A stretch of 64,000 bases of DNA. Origin: Ecdyonurus torrentis. Taxonomy: Eukaryota; Arthropoda; Insecta; Ephemeroptera; Heptageniidae. The notes below the pieces were generated by a model. That model was given only the letters and a program-made list of their open reading frames with translations. It made no database searches and was not told the DNA's origin. The translations under genes and the position numbers were made by a program. Positions within the stretch are counted from its first letter, which is position 1, and every line of letters begins with the position of its first letter. Shown piece after piece: positions 1-12,160 of the stretch. Location of the stretch: assembly GCA_949318235.1 (NCBI GenBank), contig OX439131.1, forward strand, positions 1,648,169-1,712,168, written 5' to 3'.

Positions 1-105
1 AATGATGCTAAATTAGAACAACCTATGTATGAAGTTATGCATAAGTTATGCTGTACTGAACAAATTGTGCTGAAAATGGTCTAGCAAGATTATTACGTGT
101 ACGTT
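1..105 (+). mobile_element. Family A MITE, partial copy
   Basis: Family A is an A+T-rich element of about 200 bp with imperfect terminal inverted repeats: one end cataaattacgtaatttatg, the other cataattattacgtatttat followed by ttttgtccatg. This copy starts inside the family at atgatgctaaattagaac and keeps gaacaaattgtgctgaaaat near its 3' end. Confidence 0.6.
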
Positions 106-360
106 AATTGTGCGGTAACCTATATATAATAACAAAATCAATCGATGTGAAGAACGCCTATAGACGTACACTCCAAGAATAAGTAGAAGCTATAATATTA
201 TATAGTTTAAAACTGAAACTCCTTAAACATTGTCTCTAAACATTCATGTGCATATTATATCAAACGTAACTAAGATTATACAATATTCGATAAACATTTA
301 AAAAGTTTACTCCAGTTTATACTCTCTACCAGTCCATGGGTACTAGTTTTAGTCTCTTTC

Positions 361-497
361 ATAAAAAATTGATTTCTATGGCGTATGGCCATACAATGCA
401 ACCAGATGGAGATTTCAGTTGACACAAAATTATATTTAAATATTATGTTATTTCCATATGTCAATAGAAATAAAAATTTTATGAAAGAAAATGTACA
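361..497 (-). repeat. Family E foldback repeat, inverted copy
   Basis: Related to 4711-4860 and 61743-61896: tggccatacaatgcaaccag, agatggagatttcagttgac and tatttccatatgtcaataga are shared in reverse orientation. Confidence 0.5.
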
Positions 498-522
498 TTG
501 CATACACTAATGTTTATAGATA

Positions 523-607
523 TGTACTGCAACGGAATCAAAACATTTCACAACTATAGACTGAAATGCATCACTAAAATTGAAAGTTATTCATTTCATT
601 TCGGTAC
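523..607 (+). repeat. Dispersed 85-bp repeat, first copy
   Basis: The stretch with tttcacaactatagactgaa, atgcatcactaaaattgaaa and catttcatttcggtac recurs at 7037-7122, almost identical. Confidence 0.7.
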
Positions 608-749
608 CGTACAGAGCATAATGTACACTAATGTTTATAGTTATTATATCACTGGAACTGTCTTACTTACATCGACACTAGAGCTTCAAACTTTGAGTAT
701 TAAGTGAAAATACACTCGTGCTTTGACGTATACAATAGTTTCATATATA

Positions 750-896
750 TACTCGACTCAAAAAAACTTAGTCGATTTAAATCGGGCATGCCTAAAGTAT
801 CGCCCATTGTCACATTTGAAGAGAAGGAGGGTGGCTGGGCGATACCGTAAAAGGTTGAACGGCAGGTAACTCATGCAGGTTTTTTGAGTCGAGTAT
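750..896. mobile_element. 147-bp foldback (MITE-like) element
   Basis: Inverted ends tactcgactcaaaaaaact and ggttttttgagtcgagta. Inside, gtatcgccca (about 798) and tgggcgatac (about 836) also pair. No second copy was seen. Confidence 0.6.
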
Positions 897-1244
897 AGGT
901 ACTCTCTAAACATTCGTGTGTTGTGACTTGTGAGTATACATTTATTTTACTAGTGTATGTTACAATAACAATTTCTCACATGTAATGTGCTAATGTGTAT
1001 TATGATAGGGCTCGGTACTCACAATTTAAATATATAACATACATGTGGTTTTATGTCTGGTGGGAATAACATAGAGATGAGAGTGACCACATGGTATGAA
1101 CTGACTTATTGTTCAGAAAATATCAACGTGCTGGCTTCAACTTTTTGTTTTAATTAATCACCACTTGGAATGTTTTGTATTCATGTCCATAAGAATCACA
1201 TATCACTGGGTATGTACACACAGACCCAATCACTGACTGTGACT

Positions 1245-1720
1245 GTACCCATTTATTTGTTTATTATTACTGAATGTACCTATAGTAAATACCCATTTAT
1301 TTTATATCACATACTGTACCTATTTATACCCATTTTTTATTTTATATCACTAAATGTACCTATTTACTACGTAAACCCCATTTATTTAATTTATATCACT
1401 TAATACACGAACAGAAATAAATACGCAATAATCTAGCTTATTTCCAGCATAATTTGTTCAATATAGCATAATCTTTGCTAAATAATTATGTTACATAGCA
1501 TAAATATTATGTTGTACGTCATAATTATTTAATGTTTACCAATTTAGCTTTATTTTTGTAATTAATATGACATAAATGTAGAATAAATTACGTAATTTAT
1601 GCTTTCCGTACCCATTTATTTATTTTATATCACTCGCTGTACGTACTACCCATTTATTTATGTTTTCAATGAGTTTACCTACCCATTTATTTATTTATTT
1701 TATATCAATGAGTATTTGCT
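1245..1720 (+). repeat. Degenerate tacccatttatttattttat array
   Basis: Units of about 40-55 bp built from tacccatttatttattttat, atcac and tgtacc recur at about 1247, 1289, 1328, 1374, 1609, 1648 and 1680. The array is split by a family A MITE (1405-1612). Confidence 0.6.
1405..1612 (-). mobile_element. Family A MITE, full-length copy
   Basis: Runs from cgaacagaaataaatacgca to ttacgtaatttatgctttcc, both ends of the family. It interrupts a tandem-like array of tacccatttatttattttat units (about 1245-1720). Confidence 0.65.
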
Positions 1721-1742
1721 GATTTATTAGCCGTATGTATGA

Positions 1743-1917
1743 TGGACAGAAATAAATATACGTAATAATTATGTTATAGCTCATTGTAAGCAACATAATT
1801 TATGCTATACTAGCTGCATAGTAAATGTGTTACATGGCATAAGTATATGTACTTCATAATTATTTATGCTGTTGTTATTTGGTATCATTTATGCTATAAC
1901 ATAATTTATTCTTTCTT
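1743..1917 (-). mobile_element. Family A MITE, incomplete copy
   Basis: Begins tggacagaaataaatatacg and continues with the family's AGCTCATT and CATAATTTATGC segments, then loses the last portion near 1917. Confidence 0.5.
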
Positions 1918-3197
1918 AGTATTAAGGAAAACCAAACGTTCAATACGTGAGTTTTTTTTTTTTCCCACGTGTACTCAATCATTTTTGTTTTTCTCAAAAG
2001 TTCAAATCAATTTGTTCCTGATAGTCTGCCGTCAGTTTCAATATTGAGGCAGTCGACTTCTTAATGACAACTTGATGACTTCTTTCATATAGCTTCAAGC
2101 AATCTCTTACATATGTGTTACAAAATATACAAAGTAATGTACTTTTAGTTTTCCTTATGGATATACCCAATTACTATTGGTTCACTTAATTGGTTCAGCT
2201 CTGTACTTATTTGAATTGTAATTTTTGTAAGAGCTTTATATTCCATGTAACAGCAAATACAGATTTTTAACAATTTGTAAATATAGCTATAACTGACTTG
2301 AGGCATAGTTCGTCGTCTTTTAAAAAATGTTGACGTAGTTTTTTATATATATATTATATATATATATTTTTTTTACGTTTGAATAAGAGAAGGAAAACCT
2401 AGTGCGTAATTTTACGTAATTTAATTTGCATATTGAAATAAAAAAGTAAGAGAGAAAAAGAGAAAAGATTCTTTTATCATACGAAGCCATAATAATGAAT
2501 ATAAAAATGTTTATATAATTTAATTGTGCTTAAAATTGCTTTTTATTTTTTTTATTATTATATTATTTTATTTCCTGAGGCTTTATATTGAAAGACTAGA
2601 AATTTGTGACAGCTAAAAATAGACATCAGACGCAGACAGAAGTATTGTATATAATTATTTACTTTGAAATTTATTTTTAAATGTTTTGGTTACTAAAAAA
2701 AAAAAATAATAATAAAAAAAATAATAAAAAAAAAAAAAAAATAAAAATCATGGTTAAAAAATAAATAAATATAAATACTTTAATTGCAAGGTTAAAAATG
2801 AGATTTTTATTATTATGTAAAAAGAAAGTAATTTATATAAAAATTATGTTTTAATATAAGATTAAAAAAAAAGTGATTTTGTTGATTGTTGAGTTTGCCA
2901 TGACCTATTGACCTCGGTGTATTTGCAGGGATACTACTCTCTCTCTCTCTCTCTCCTGCTGACCTATACTCGCAGTATAATGCTATATCTCTTACTCACT
3001 TGCATATGTATTGTGTGATATAGCCGCCCAATGTACCTACTACAGTAAATACGTATACCTTGAGTATTACCTCGACTTTATAAATTAATTATTACGTACA
3101 GTACAGTGCATGATGTTTAAGTGTTAGCTGAGTAGGTGTAGGCAACAATGGATATTATACAACAATAACCTGTGACGTCATCACTTTGTTTCTTCAC
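1918..3197. other. Non-coding A+T-rich stretch
   Basis: Contains a (TA) patch (about 2345-2370), A-rich patches (2694-2745) and a short (CT)n (2938-2955). No gene was recognised. Confidence 0.5.
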
Positions 3198-3307
3198 GAT
3201 GTTCGTAAACCCTCTTTTCTTGCACCAAAAAGAAATTGCGCATTGCATTTGAATAACCATAGGTGATCGTCATTTTAGGAGCTGAAAATAGGGTTGATGA
3301 ATAGCAT
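3198..3307. mobile_element. Family C palindromic MITE copy
   Basis: Family C is a roughly 105-bp foldback with ends tgttcgtaaaccctgttttc and gaaaacagggtttacgaaca. This copy has gatgttcgtaaaccctcttt on the left and a diverged right end. Confidence 0.6.
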
Positions 3308-4306
3308 TAGTATGTTAATATGTAGATTTGAAATTCTAATCATCAAAGTCGTTAAACTGACATTTATATAGTTACAATATGTGGTTATGTAATAATAATA
3401 TCAGGTAAGATTAATTATTATTTACCTGGGGCTAAATGACGCCACTTCAATATAGCAACATACAATGTTAATTTTCCATAAGCGAAATCATACTTTTGAC
3501 GTCATTTCCTCCTTAAGAGCACATATTTAATTATACTATCTTGGGTGTTAGTGTTTTGTCAAAATATTTTGTACTTTGTTTTGTTTTTGGCATACTATAC
3601 AATATAAAAGTGTATAACACTCGGAAACAAATGTTACTCTCTACGTACAAATAAATGTTTCGAGAGTATCAACCTATACGAAGTACTTTTGTTATGCGTC
3701 AATTTGTTTTAATTTAATAGTTAAAATGTATTTTCATTTCCAATGTAAAACAGCTTAAAAAAAAAAAAAAAAAAAAAAATGAGCAGAATATTTTAGGTCA
3801 TATTTTTTGTTAATTGCAAATGTCACTCACTCGATATAAAGTCGTACCGTACCTACGTGATATACGCACGAGCATGCTAGTCACGTGATCACGTGGTCCA
3901 GCAGGTGGCTAGCAGGCAGGCAGGTATGTTGGAGAGATCAGCTCAAGTTTAGGCTGTGACTGAAATATAAGTAACATTACGCAAAACTTCTCTCTCTCTC
4001 TCTCTCACTTCACTTGGGGCTTTCTCCTTGCGTGTGGGAATGACGTCACTAGCTCGGTTTGTTTACATGATATAACTGACTGACTATCTATACACAATTA
4101 ATTAACATCTCAATACACATAAGTCTCGACTTGTATCAACTTATTGAAGGAAAAACTTGGGACATTGGACCATGGCGAGACAATCAAATATCAATATTGA
4201 TTATTTGACAACACGGAGAAAAATCACTCGTTTTATCATCTTATTTTATACAAAATGCTAGTAGTTTAAAACTGGCACTAATTTCGTGCATTGTCTCTAA
4301 ACATTC

Positions 4307-4415
4307 ATGCTGTTCGTAAACCCTGTTCTCTGCACCAAAAATGACGATCGCCTATGGTTATTTAAATGGAATGCGCATTTTTTGGTGCAAGGGAACAGGG
4401 TTTACGAGCAGCATT
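4307..4415. mobile_element. Family C MITE, nearly complete palindrome
   Basis: The two arms, atgctgttcgtaaaccctgt and acagggtttacgagcagcat, pair almost throughout. The interior (tgcaccaaaaatg and ttttttggtgca) continues the stem, so the whole element could form one long hairpin. Confidence 0.75.
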
Positions 4416-4710
4416 ATTCATGGTTAATAAAGAGATCAACTGTTCTGAAGCTGACTTTAAACAATTTTGATCATATCCGCTTCCGTTTCTATGAACTACG
4501 CATGCGCAGTATACAATAGAAAATGAATGTTATTGAAATCACTTAAAGTTGGCATTAAAGCATTTACTTTTTTATTATTCAATAGTATAAGCAACTAAAA
4601 TTATATTACAAAATTTGATAGTATTATAATATATAGAGACTATAACATTTAAAATGTTACTCACTACAAGTGCATATTATCCGGTACAAACTAGAGTATA
4701 GTGAAATGTA

Positions 4711-4860
4711 GTACGGTCATTTTACTTAAAAATGAATTTCTATTGGCATATGGGAACAACATGTATTTAAATGTAGTTTTGCGTCACATGAAATCTCCAT
4801 CTGATTGCATTGAATGGCCATAAGTCAATACAATTTCATTTTTTATTGCAATGACTGCAA
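4711..4860 (+). repeat. Family E foldback repeat copy
   Basis: Arms gtacggtcattttacttaaa and tttttattgcaatgactgca, with the shared interior catgaaatctccatctgatt. Confidence 0.6.
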
Positions 4861-4939
4861 GCATACCATACAGTATACACTAATGTATAGTACTAGTACC
4901 CATAATGCCACTGGCATACTTACATCGACACTACAGCCT

Positions 4940-5352
4940 ATATCAAAAATTCAAATTCAAAATAGTTTATTTTCCAATCTCCTACAATCAAAGCAGCAAT
5001 ACAAGACTCTGTACATTTGTTTAGGTTATTTTTGGTTTACGTCAACTTACATACTAACTTACAAACTAGACACACTAAAATACGAGAAAAATCTCACATA
5101 TTAGGACATATTAAAAATAAAATTACATATTCAAAAATTCATTCACACTATAAAAACAATGTTGCAATAATAGGGTATATAACATTCTCTCAAATTTTTT
5201 TTCACAAGTTTCTGTTTTTAAATCACAAGGTAATTTATTAAAAACTCTAGTACAGGACATAAAAGGACCATTTCTATAGAACTCAAGTCTACAGTACTTT
5301 GGTGCGATATTGTCATTGCGAATTCTGGTATTGTGAGAATGAAAATCATTTC
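4940..5352 (-). mobile_element. 5'-truncated LINE (non-LTR retrotransposon) 3' end
   Basis: On the minus strand, 5352-5123 reads an open tail ending in TAA. It contains HNTRIRND, PKYCRLEFYRNGPF, TRVFNKLPCDLK, FERMLYTLLLQHCFYS and VNEFLNM. The pattern NTR...YRNGPF...VFNKLP...F...L...YSVNEF is typical of the C-terminus of reverse-transcriptase proteins of arthropod LINEs (Jockey/CR1-like groups). A 3' UTR follows, ending in AATAAACTATTTTGAATTTG and further GAATTT units (about 4944-4970), as is common for LINE tails. In-frame stops upstream of 5352 show decay. The element sits within an older repeat whose other copy is near 615-690. Confidence 0.72.
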
Positions 5353-6532
5353 ATGCTCACGGAACCTTTCTTTCTTTTTAAACACATATACATAGCACAT
5401 TCAAAGATAAATATGCAGGGGAAAGGCAAAATTTCTAAATTTTGAAATACCAGTTTGAATATTTAGAAAATACACACTTATGCCCAAGCAATTTATTTCT
5501 TATAAATTCTAAGCATTTGTTTTTTCAGTGTGAGAAAGAAACTGAAACTTATAAGATTTGTTTCACGCTTTGTTCTCGATCAAAAGTCTTCGTTTATTTA
5601 TATTTTTTTCTCCGTGTAGGATGATATAATGATGATGAGTATTTTAGCATTGAAAATCATCCCACTCGAAGTAGAAAAATGCGTGAAATGTGACGTGATG
5701 TGGCAATGACTTTATTATAGAGAGGACATCAACAACAATCATGCACAAAATACTCAATCTTGAGGTAAACTGGCATCATTATAATGTTTCTCTATACAAT
5801 ACAAATTAACACATCGGGCAACACAATCTCAAACACATTATTATTTTTACGTAACGATTTTTTTTTTGGAAGAAATATTTTTTTAATTTGCAGTCATTCA
5901 AATTCTTCCATAGATATCGTCTCGTATGCAAGATTTTGTTTCACCTTGAATGACTTTCAAAATGTTGTTATAGACAACCGCAATAGACGAGATTATTGCC
6001 CATTTTATTTTAACTAATATTTAAAAAAATATATAATAATATGGCTTGAAATCGGATTTATCCAGTGCGTTGTCAAGGCTCTGGGTTTTTTATTACGTGG
6101 AAACTATACTTACCTGACCCTTCTCTACCATGCGTGTAGGTCAGGTCTATAGAGTCTGTAGCTAGCTGCGGGTAAACCCACCAAATATTTACGTAAAAAT
6201 GTGAGCGAGCTGCTTTCTTTGTCGCATACGATTTTTTTTTTATTTCAAATTTTAAATCCTGATTGAAATGTCTTAGAAGAGTAATTGATATTTATAATTT
6301 GACACTCCCTGTTTTCAGGCATAAACTTATGCAGGTATATTATTTGCAGTGTTGTATTCGTTGCTATATTCATATGCATATAATATACATAACGTATTTC
6401 ATCTATTATTATTTATATTATTATTTATTTATTATTATTTATTTATTATTATTTATTTATTATTATTTATATCTGCCATTATTATTTAGCGTTTTGTCAG
6501 TATTCTAAATAATATGTTTGTCATAATACGCG
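5353..6532. other. No gene recognised
   Basis: A+T-rich with a TTATTATTTATT-rich patch (about 6405-6475). Part of 5353-5460 may be further decayed LINE sequence. Confidence 0.5.
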
Positions 6533-6743
6533 CTCAAAAATAAATATGAAATAATTATGCTATAGCTCATTTTCAGCACAATTTGTTCTATACAACATAA
6601 TCTATGCAATACTGCATAGTAATTATTTATTATAGCAGAAATATTATGGTGTGCACCTTAATAATTTATACTGTTCTAATTCAACATCATTTATGCTGTA
6701 ATGACATAAATGCAGCATAAATTACGTAATTAATTCTTTCCGA
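6533..6743 (-). mobile_element. Family A MITE copy
   Basis: Diverged start (ctcaaaaataaatatgaaat), then tatagctcattttcagcaca and an end cataaattacgtaattaatt. The internal order matches other copies. Confidence 0.6.
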
Positions 6744-6844
6744 GCTATACCGCATCTGTCATGAATTTAATGATTGATTTAATGTTAATGATTGTAAATG
6801 GTCGCTTGCGTTCAAGTTTCCCCATTTGAAGAAATTAACGTTTT

Positions 6845-7030
6845 GGTCAGATTTATTCGGGACCAGTACCATGGCAGTGTATACAAATATACATATTCGT
6901 AAATACCGATGTTTAGCAAGTACCATGGCAGTGGACACTTCCCCCGAATAAATCTGACCGTTTGCGTTAAAGTTTCCTCATATATTTAACATTTGGAGAC
7001 ATGAACGCTATACGGTCAGATTTATTCGGG
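6845..7030. repeat. Nested inverted and direct repeats around ggtcagatttattcggg
   Basis: The 17-mer ggtcagatttattcggg occurs at 6845, as its complement at 6943-6959, and again directly at 7014. Agtaccatggcagtg is duplicated between them (about 6865 and 6919). Confidence 0.7.
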
Positions 7031-7036
7031 GGGAGT

Positions 7037-7122
7037 GTACCGCAACGATATAAAAAAATTTCACAACTATATAGACTGAAATGCATCACTAAAATTGAAA
7101 GTTATTCATTTCATTTCGGTAC
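7037..7122 (+). repeat. Dispersed 85-bp repeat, second copy
   Basis: Matches 523-607 over its whole length, including tgaaagttattcatttcatt. Confidence 0.7.
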
Positions 7123-7899
7123 ATTTTCGTAAATATTCGTAAATACCGATGTTTAGCAAGCGTTGCATAATGATTGTTAAGGTAACCCGCATACAAGTTT
7201 AACCCACAAGATGAGATGTTAATTTTGTCGTCATGATTTCAATGTTATGCAAGTAAATTGCGGCTTTGTTTGCTTTGCATAAACTCTCAAATTATATTAT
7301 ACAACTTTTCAAGGATTCCTTTTAAAAAATAATAATGTTGAATGTATAGTAAATGAAAAACGTTTTATATAATATATTACGATGTATTAAAGTACAACAT
7401 TGTTCATTATAAATGTACAAGGTTTTTAATATAGCGAGAGGATTACACTTGGGGAAAAAAAAAAAAAAAAAAAAAAAAAAGCGATTTGCGTGTCTACTTG
7501 TTATTTCATTTTTTTGGACTAAAATGTTTAATTTAAGTAAAAAAAGAGGAAGCACTGTAAGTACTGTCTTATTTCACGGCTAGTGCCAAGGATATAATAT
7601 TATTTTGTTCTGATTTTTAGTCCAATGTGATAGTAGTATGTCTCGGGTGAGAGAACATCGTTGCAAGCTCAGCACAGCACAGCAGAGCAGAGCAACTAAA
7701 TGCATTACCTTGAGGTGTTGCAGTAACCTTGCCTGGGGCCACGCTTATGTAGTGTAGAGTTGAATGGTCGCTGGCAGGGGGTGCAATATTGCAGTGCGGG
7801 TGGGGAGGCTGTTCGTCCATTAAATGGAAGTGTGTCACATTTGGGGTTCAGTTGAGAAGGCTTGGGGAAAAAAAAAAAAAAAAAAAAAAAAAAATGCTT

Positions 7900-8180
7900 G
7901 GACAAAAATAAATACGTAATATTTATGCTATTCCATTTTCAGCAATAATAATTCATTATAACTGCATAATTATTAGTAAAATGAATAGTTATGGTATGCG
8001 GTGTTTGTACGTTTCTCATGCCACTGCTGGGTAAATTATTATATCTGTACCATATTTATTTGCCCAATAAAGAATTATTATTATAAATAGCACAAATATT
8101 ATATGTTAAATAGCATATTTATTTATGCTGTTCTGATTTAGCAATATTTATGCTATAATGCAGCATAATTTCTGCTTGTC
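7900..8180 (-). mobile_element. Family A MITE copy interrupted by an insertion
   Basis: Starts gacaaaaataaatacgtaat and ends tgctataatgcagcataatt. A LINE-like tail (8005-8090) splits it, so that insertion is younger than this copy. Confidence 0.5.
8005..8090 (+). mobile_element. Very short LINE-like 3' tail inserted in a family A copy
   Basis: About 85 bp ending in gcccaataaagaattattat interrupts the family A element at 7900-8180. An AATAAA followed by an ATT-rich run is typical of heavily 5'-truncated LINE insertions. No protein remains. Confidence 0.4.
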
Positions 8181-8190
8181 GTGTAGTATG

Positions 8191-8281
8191 AGCTGTATAG
8201 TCGCAGTTATTATATTTTTGAAAGAATAATATGTTAACGTATAATATATATTTAAATTTGTATAATTTAAAATTATATCAC

Positions 8282-8312
<31 letters not shown>

Positions 8313-8829
8313 CAAGATAATGGCAAACAACTTTCTTTGTGATAAGCTATCGCAGTAACTGATATATAGCAATTATTTTTATAAAATATTAAAAATAGAT
8401 TTAAATTATTAAAATTATCATATGAAATTTAAGCTTAAAAAAAAAAAAAAAAAAAAAAAAAACTAAATTGATTCATATGATTGAAATTAGAAATTGCGGG
8501 ATTTAAAGAAGCTGATGAAAAAGTTTTGGCGATGTGTCATGTTAAATGGAGAATGTTTTTCGCTACCCCCCACCTCTGAATGGGGTAAATATAGCTCAAT
8601 GTGTTGCTACTTGCTACTCTAACACACCGCGGGGTCTATAGTGTGACCGCCGTGCACTGTTTATATCGGTAACATAATAGGGAGGGGAAATAAAAAAAAT
8701 CTTAATGGACGTTGACTGTAAGTGTCACACAAGTCAAAATTGAGTTGCCGTAGTCTTGGGCAAAAACAATCAATATAAATTTCATCAATATTTGAACGTA
8801 TATTAAACCTGATGTATGGGATGGTTGCA
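8191..8829. other. No gene recognised; poly(A) runs
   Basis: Two long A runs (about 8281-8309 and 8437-8462) and a slightly G+C-richer patch (8560-8690) with no coding signal. Confidence 0.5.
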
Positions 8830-8990
8830 GGAAATTACGCGCTGGTGCCATGTTTGAGCACTTAAATACATTGTCCAGCATAGGACAAACATCATTTTTG
8901 TTTGTTTTTTCATATACGTTTACAGTATAGCTTATTGTCATATTTTTCTGGGATATCTTCCTCATTGTGTATTTCAGCAGCAAGTGTATA
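8830..8990 (-). mobile_element. Family D repeat, diverged partial copy
   Basis: The reverse complement contains gtttgtcctatgctggacaa and a diverged remainder of family D. It lies head to head with the copy at 9046. Confidence 0.4.
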
Positions 8991-9045
8991 TATTGTTGGG
9001 GTGGCAATCAGTTGAGGTTGTTTTATTTAAAATTATTATGACATA

Positions 9046-9332
9046 GGGTGTATGCATTCATGTTAAATTCAACGCCATGTTGGATAACTCAATAACATGG
9101 GTGGCATAGGAAAATAAAACATTTTGCCAGTTTAAAACCACTATGCAACATTTTTGAGAGCATTGATGCTGTAAGTATGTTGAATTAGTATTTCAAGTAT
9201 GTGAGAAAAATAACAATAACAAAAAATGGACTGATTTCCCAAAGAAAATTGGCTTAAATGAAGTTTGTCCTATGCTGAGCAATGCTATTCACTACTCCAG
9301 TATGGCCTCCAAGCGTAATAAATATGACGTCA
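9046..9332 (+). mobile_element. Family D repeat copy
   Basis: About 285 bp, from gggtgtatgcattcatgtta through gagagcattgatgctgtaag and gtttgtcctatgctgagcaa to aaatatgacgtcat. Shared with 13187-13518 and 39303-39575. Confidence 0.65.
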
Positions 9333-10366
9333 TCCGCATACACTCTTATATGGATGGTATTGTGACCGCGTGCGTGCGTATATGTAAATGTGTGTCCCAA
9401 CTTTTAGTTTTATCTTACTAACATACAGCTAGCTTTGTTTATTAATTACCTGCTTCCTTTCCCAACAACAATATTATGATTGTTTTAAATTGACTCCTCC
9501 ATTGAAAAGGAAATTTGTTGTATAATATTTATTATATAAGCACACGTTACATATACGTTCGTACTAAAATGTTTTTTTTTAGAACAATACCAACAAACCT
9601 GTTTCTTTTTTCTTCTTCTTTCGTGTGTGTGGGTATCATTTTTACGACGTAAAAAAAAAAGTTTTTTTTTTTTTTTTTTTTTTTTTTTGCCGAGTCGAAT
9701 AAATTTAGGCTATATCTGTTTACATGTGCATATATCAAAATAATTATAGCCTGATATTTGTGCCCAAAGATATGCGTTGCGTGATAAACAAATAAGAAAA
9801 AGCGAGGGATGTTGACTAGTCGAATAGAAAGTACAATTTTTTTTTATGTTTATAAAAAAATTATTTTTTGTTGTTGCTGTCGTCTTTTAACTTCAAGAAA
9901 AGCATAAAATAAAATTTGTATAACTTTTTCTATTTACTGGCTTTCTATGTATATAAGTTTAACAAAAAAATTGCTGAACAAACGCAAACACAATAACAAT
10001 TAGTCAAGCTTACATTTTACTATAGAAAATAGTTTGGAGTTTCAAACAATCGTTATTGTTGAAAATATAGTATAATAAAAATTTACAAAAACTCATTAAA
10101 AATGTTATTTTTCCTATAAATATAACAAAATACTCATTTGCTTAAAAATGTTAGATAATTTTATTTCCGTAAAGAAAGTGTGTATTATACAAAGAAAAAA
10201 AAAATCTAAATTAACATAAAATATTAAAAAAATAAAATCATTAAAATTACTTAAATAAATTATAAAATACAAAAAACACACATCTAATAAAAATTACATT
10301 AAAAATAATGACTTACAATTTTTATCATGTTAAAAGACAAAATTATTTCATAGACGGAAAGTATAA
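9333..10366. other. No gene recognised
   Basis: Very A+T-rich. A poly(T) run lies at 9661-9688. Confidence 0.5.
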
Positions 10367-10706
10367 CTTATAGCCATCCCATAGACCCATAAAACTACAC
10401 GTGCTTTTCAATGAATAAACACGAAATGGGCTCTTCAAAACTAATGACAATTTTTACCAGAATGCTAATGTAGCCCCACAAGAGAGCGTGAAAAAACTGT
10501 AAAGTATGCAATTTACGTGAAAATTCATGTTTATGACGTCAGAAACATAGCAAAAATGAAAATGTTGTGTGGGTTGCATAAATCGTATTACTACGGGGCT
10601 ACTGTTGGGTTTGAGACAAAAAACTAATGTTATTTATATGTAAGTCCCATCAAGTGTTTTGTGATATAAATGCTTATATATATTTTTCTCTGGTCTATTC
10701 CTTTAT
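10367..10706 (+). mobile_element. Family B TTAA-type MITE copy, ends eroded
   Basis: Family B is about 340 bp and highly conserved internally (gtgcttttcaatgaataaac, atgtagccccacaagagagc, ttatgacgtcagaaacatag). This copy ends tctggtctattcctttatg. The TTAA flanks have decayed to ttat. Confidence 0.75.
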
Positions 10707-10707
10707 G

Positions 10708-10888
10708 TAAATTATGCTACATTCATAATAGCATAAATGATGCTAAATTAGAACAATATAAATTTACAGGAAACAATATTATACTTTGTAACAATACAGT
10801 GGTTATTATGAAGTACAGCATATTGAACTAATTGTGTTGAAAATGAGCTATCATTATTATTAAGTGCTTATTTTTGTCCATGCATGTT
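10708..10888 (+). mobile_element. Family A MITE copy abutting a family B copy
   Basis: Contains gcataaatgatgctaaatta, gaactaattgtgttgaaaat and ends ttatttttgtccatg. It begins directly after the family B element ending near 10706. Confidence 0.6.
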
Positions 10889-11484
10889 CATACAACAGAG
10901 CAGTTTTTGACGTTACTGCGTTATATTACATACGTGGTAACTTACGTAAAAATAATTTGACTTTATAACTTTTAGTTGACCCCCAAGTTGCCACCTTGTC
11001 AGTGAAGAAGGTTGTTAACATGCGTACATATGTCTGCAGCTTTTTTCACACACATATATAAATGTTTTATATAAAAATATGTGGTCATTATAGTTATAGT
11101 TTCCATCAATATGCGTCTTATATTTTATTATCATAAGAAGACTATAGGAGAGTCGTTTTGCCCTTTTTTGTCTACACTCTTGAATGTGAAATGCAATTTC
11201 TATTTATATATATAATGATGTTATATTTTTCTATAGCAGTTAAACAAGTTGGCTACCAACAATGTAGGTAGAGCCGTCAGGTGAAAGTGTTTTACATTTT
11301 GTTCAAGATTGACTTTGAACAATACAATGGATATCTCTCTCACTCTTCAATTTATTATAATGCATCGTGTTAATTTGTGTTAATTGTTTTTTCACCTTTT
11401 CTTTTATATAGGGATTGCATTAAATTTAATGTTTGTAAAATACTCTCATATCAACGGTGCTCTTTAAGTACTGATTCAATGTTA

Positions 11485-11485
<1 letters not shown>

Positions 11486-11541
<56 letters not shown>
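11486..11541 (+). repeat. 56-nt poly(A) run
   Basis: Uninterrupted A homopolymer. No retroposed sequence with a recognisable 5' body precedes it. Confidence 0.95.
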
Positions 11542-11542
<1 letters not shown>

Positions 11543-12081
11543 CGAGAGTACATTATTTATAGTGTGCAGTGTAATAGCATTCATTTTACGTGAACATTAA
11601 AAAAAATAAAATAAAAAATTAATATAAGGTTAAAAGATTTTTCTTTTTTAAATTCAAAGGTTTAGGTTTGACGCTTACTCCTAACTCCACTCTTATTGTT
11701 TCAAAAGTGGGAGTGCAGAGGTTTAAAATTTTAATCTTAAATCATAAATTTGATTTCAGTACACTCCAAATCTTGTACAATAATACAATATGTATCAGCT
11801 TAATAAATTCAAGCAGCTTCGTCGGTAACTTTGTCGTTTTTTTAACTGTCAACAAACAAATTTGCATATAAAGAAATAAACAATAATTTTATTCGTTAGT
11901 TCAAACATTGATTTGTTAAATTTTTAGAATGAGAATTGAATAATAAACCCATATTTTTGCAATGCAAATCGTTCCTTGTTATTTTAAAGATTGAATGTGC
12001 ATATGTTAACACGGGGATTAATGTAAAACATATGAAAATATTTTAGCAGTGTTGTCCTTGTGCACACTTTCCTTTTCATTC

Positions 12082-12085
<4 letters not shown>

Positions 12086-12152
<67 letters not shown>
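12086..12152 (+). repeat. (GA)n microsatellite
   Basis: About 66 bp of uninterrupted GA. Confidence 0.95.
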
Positions 12153-12160
<8 letters not shown>

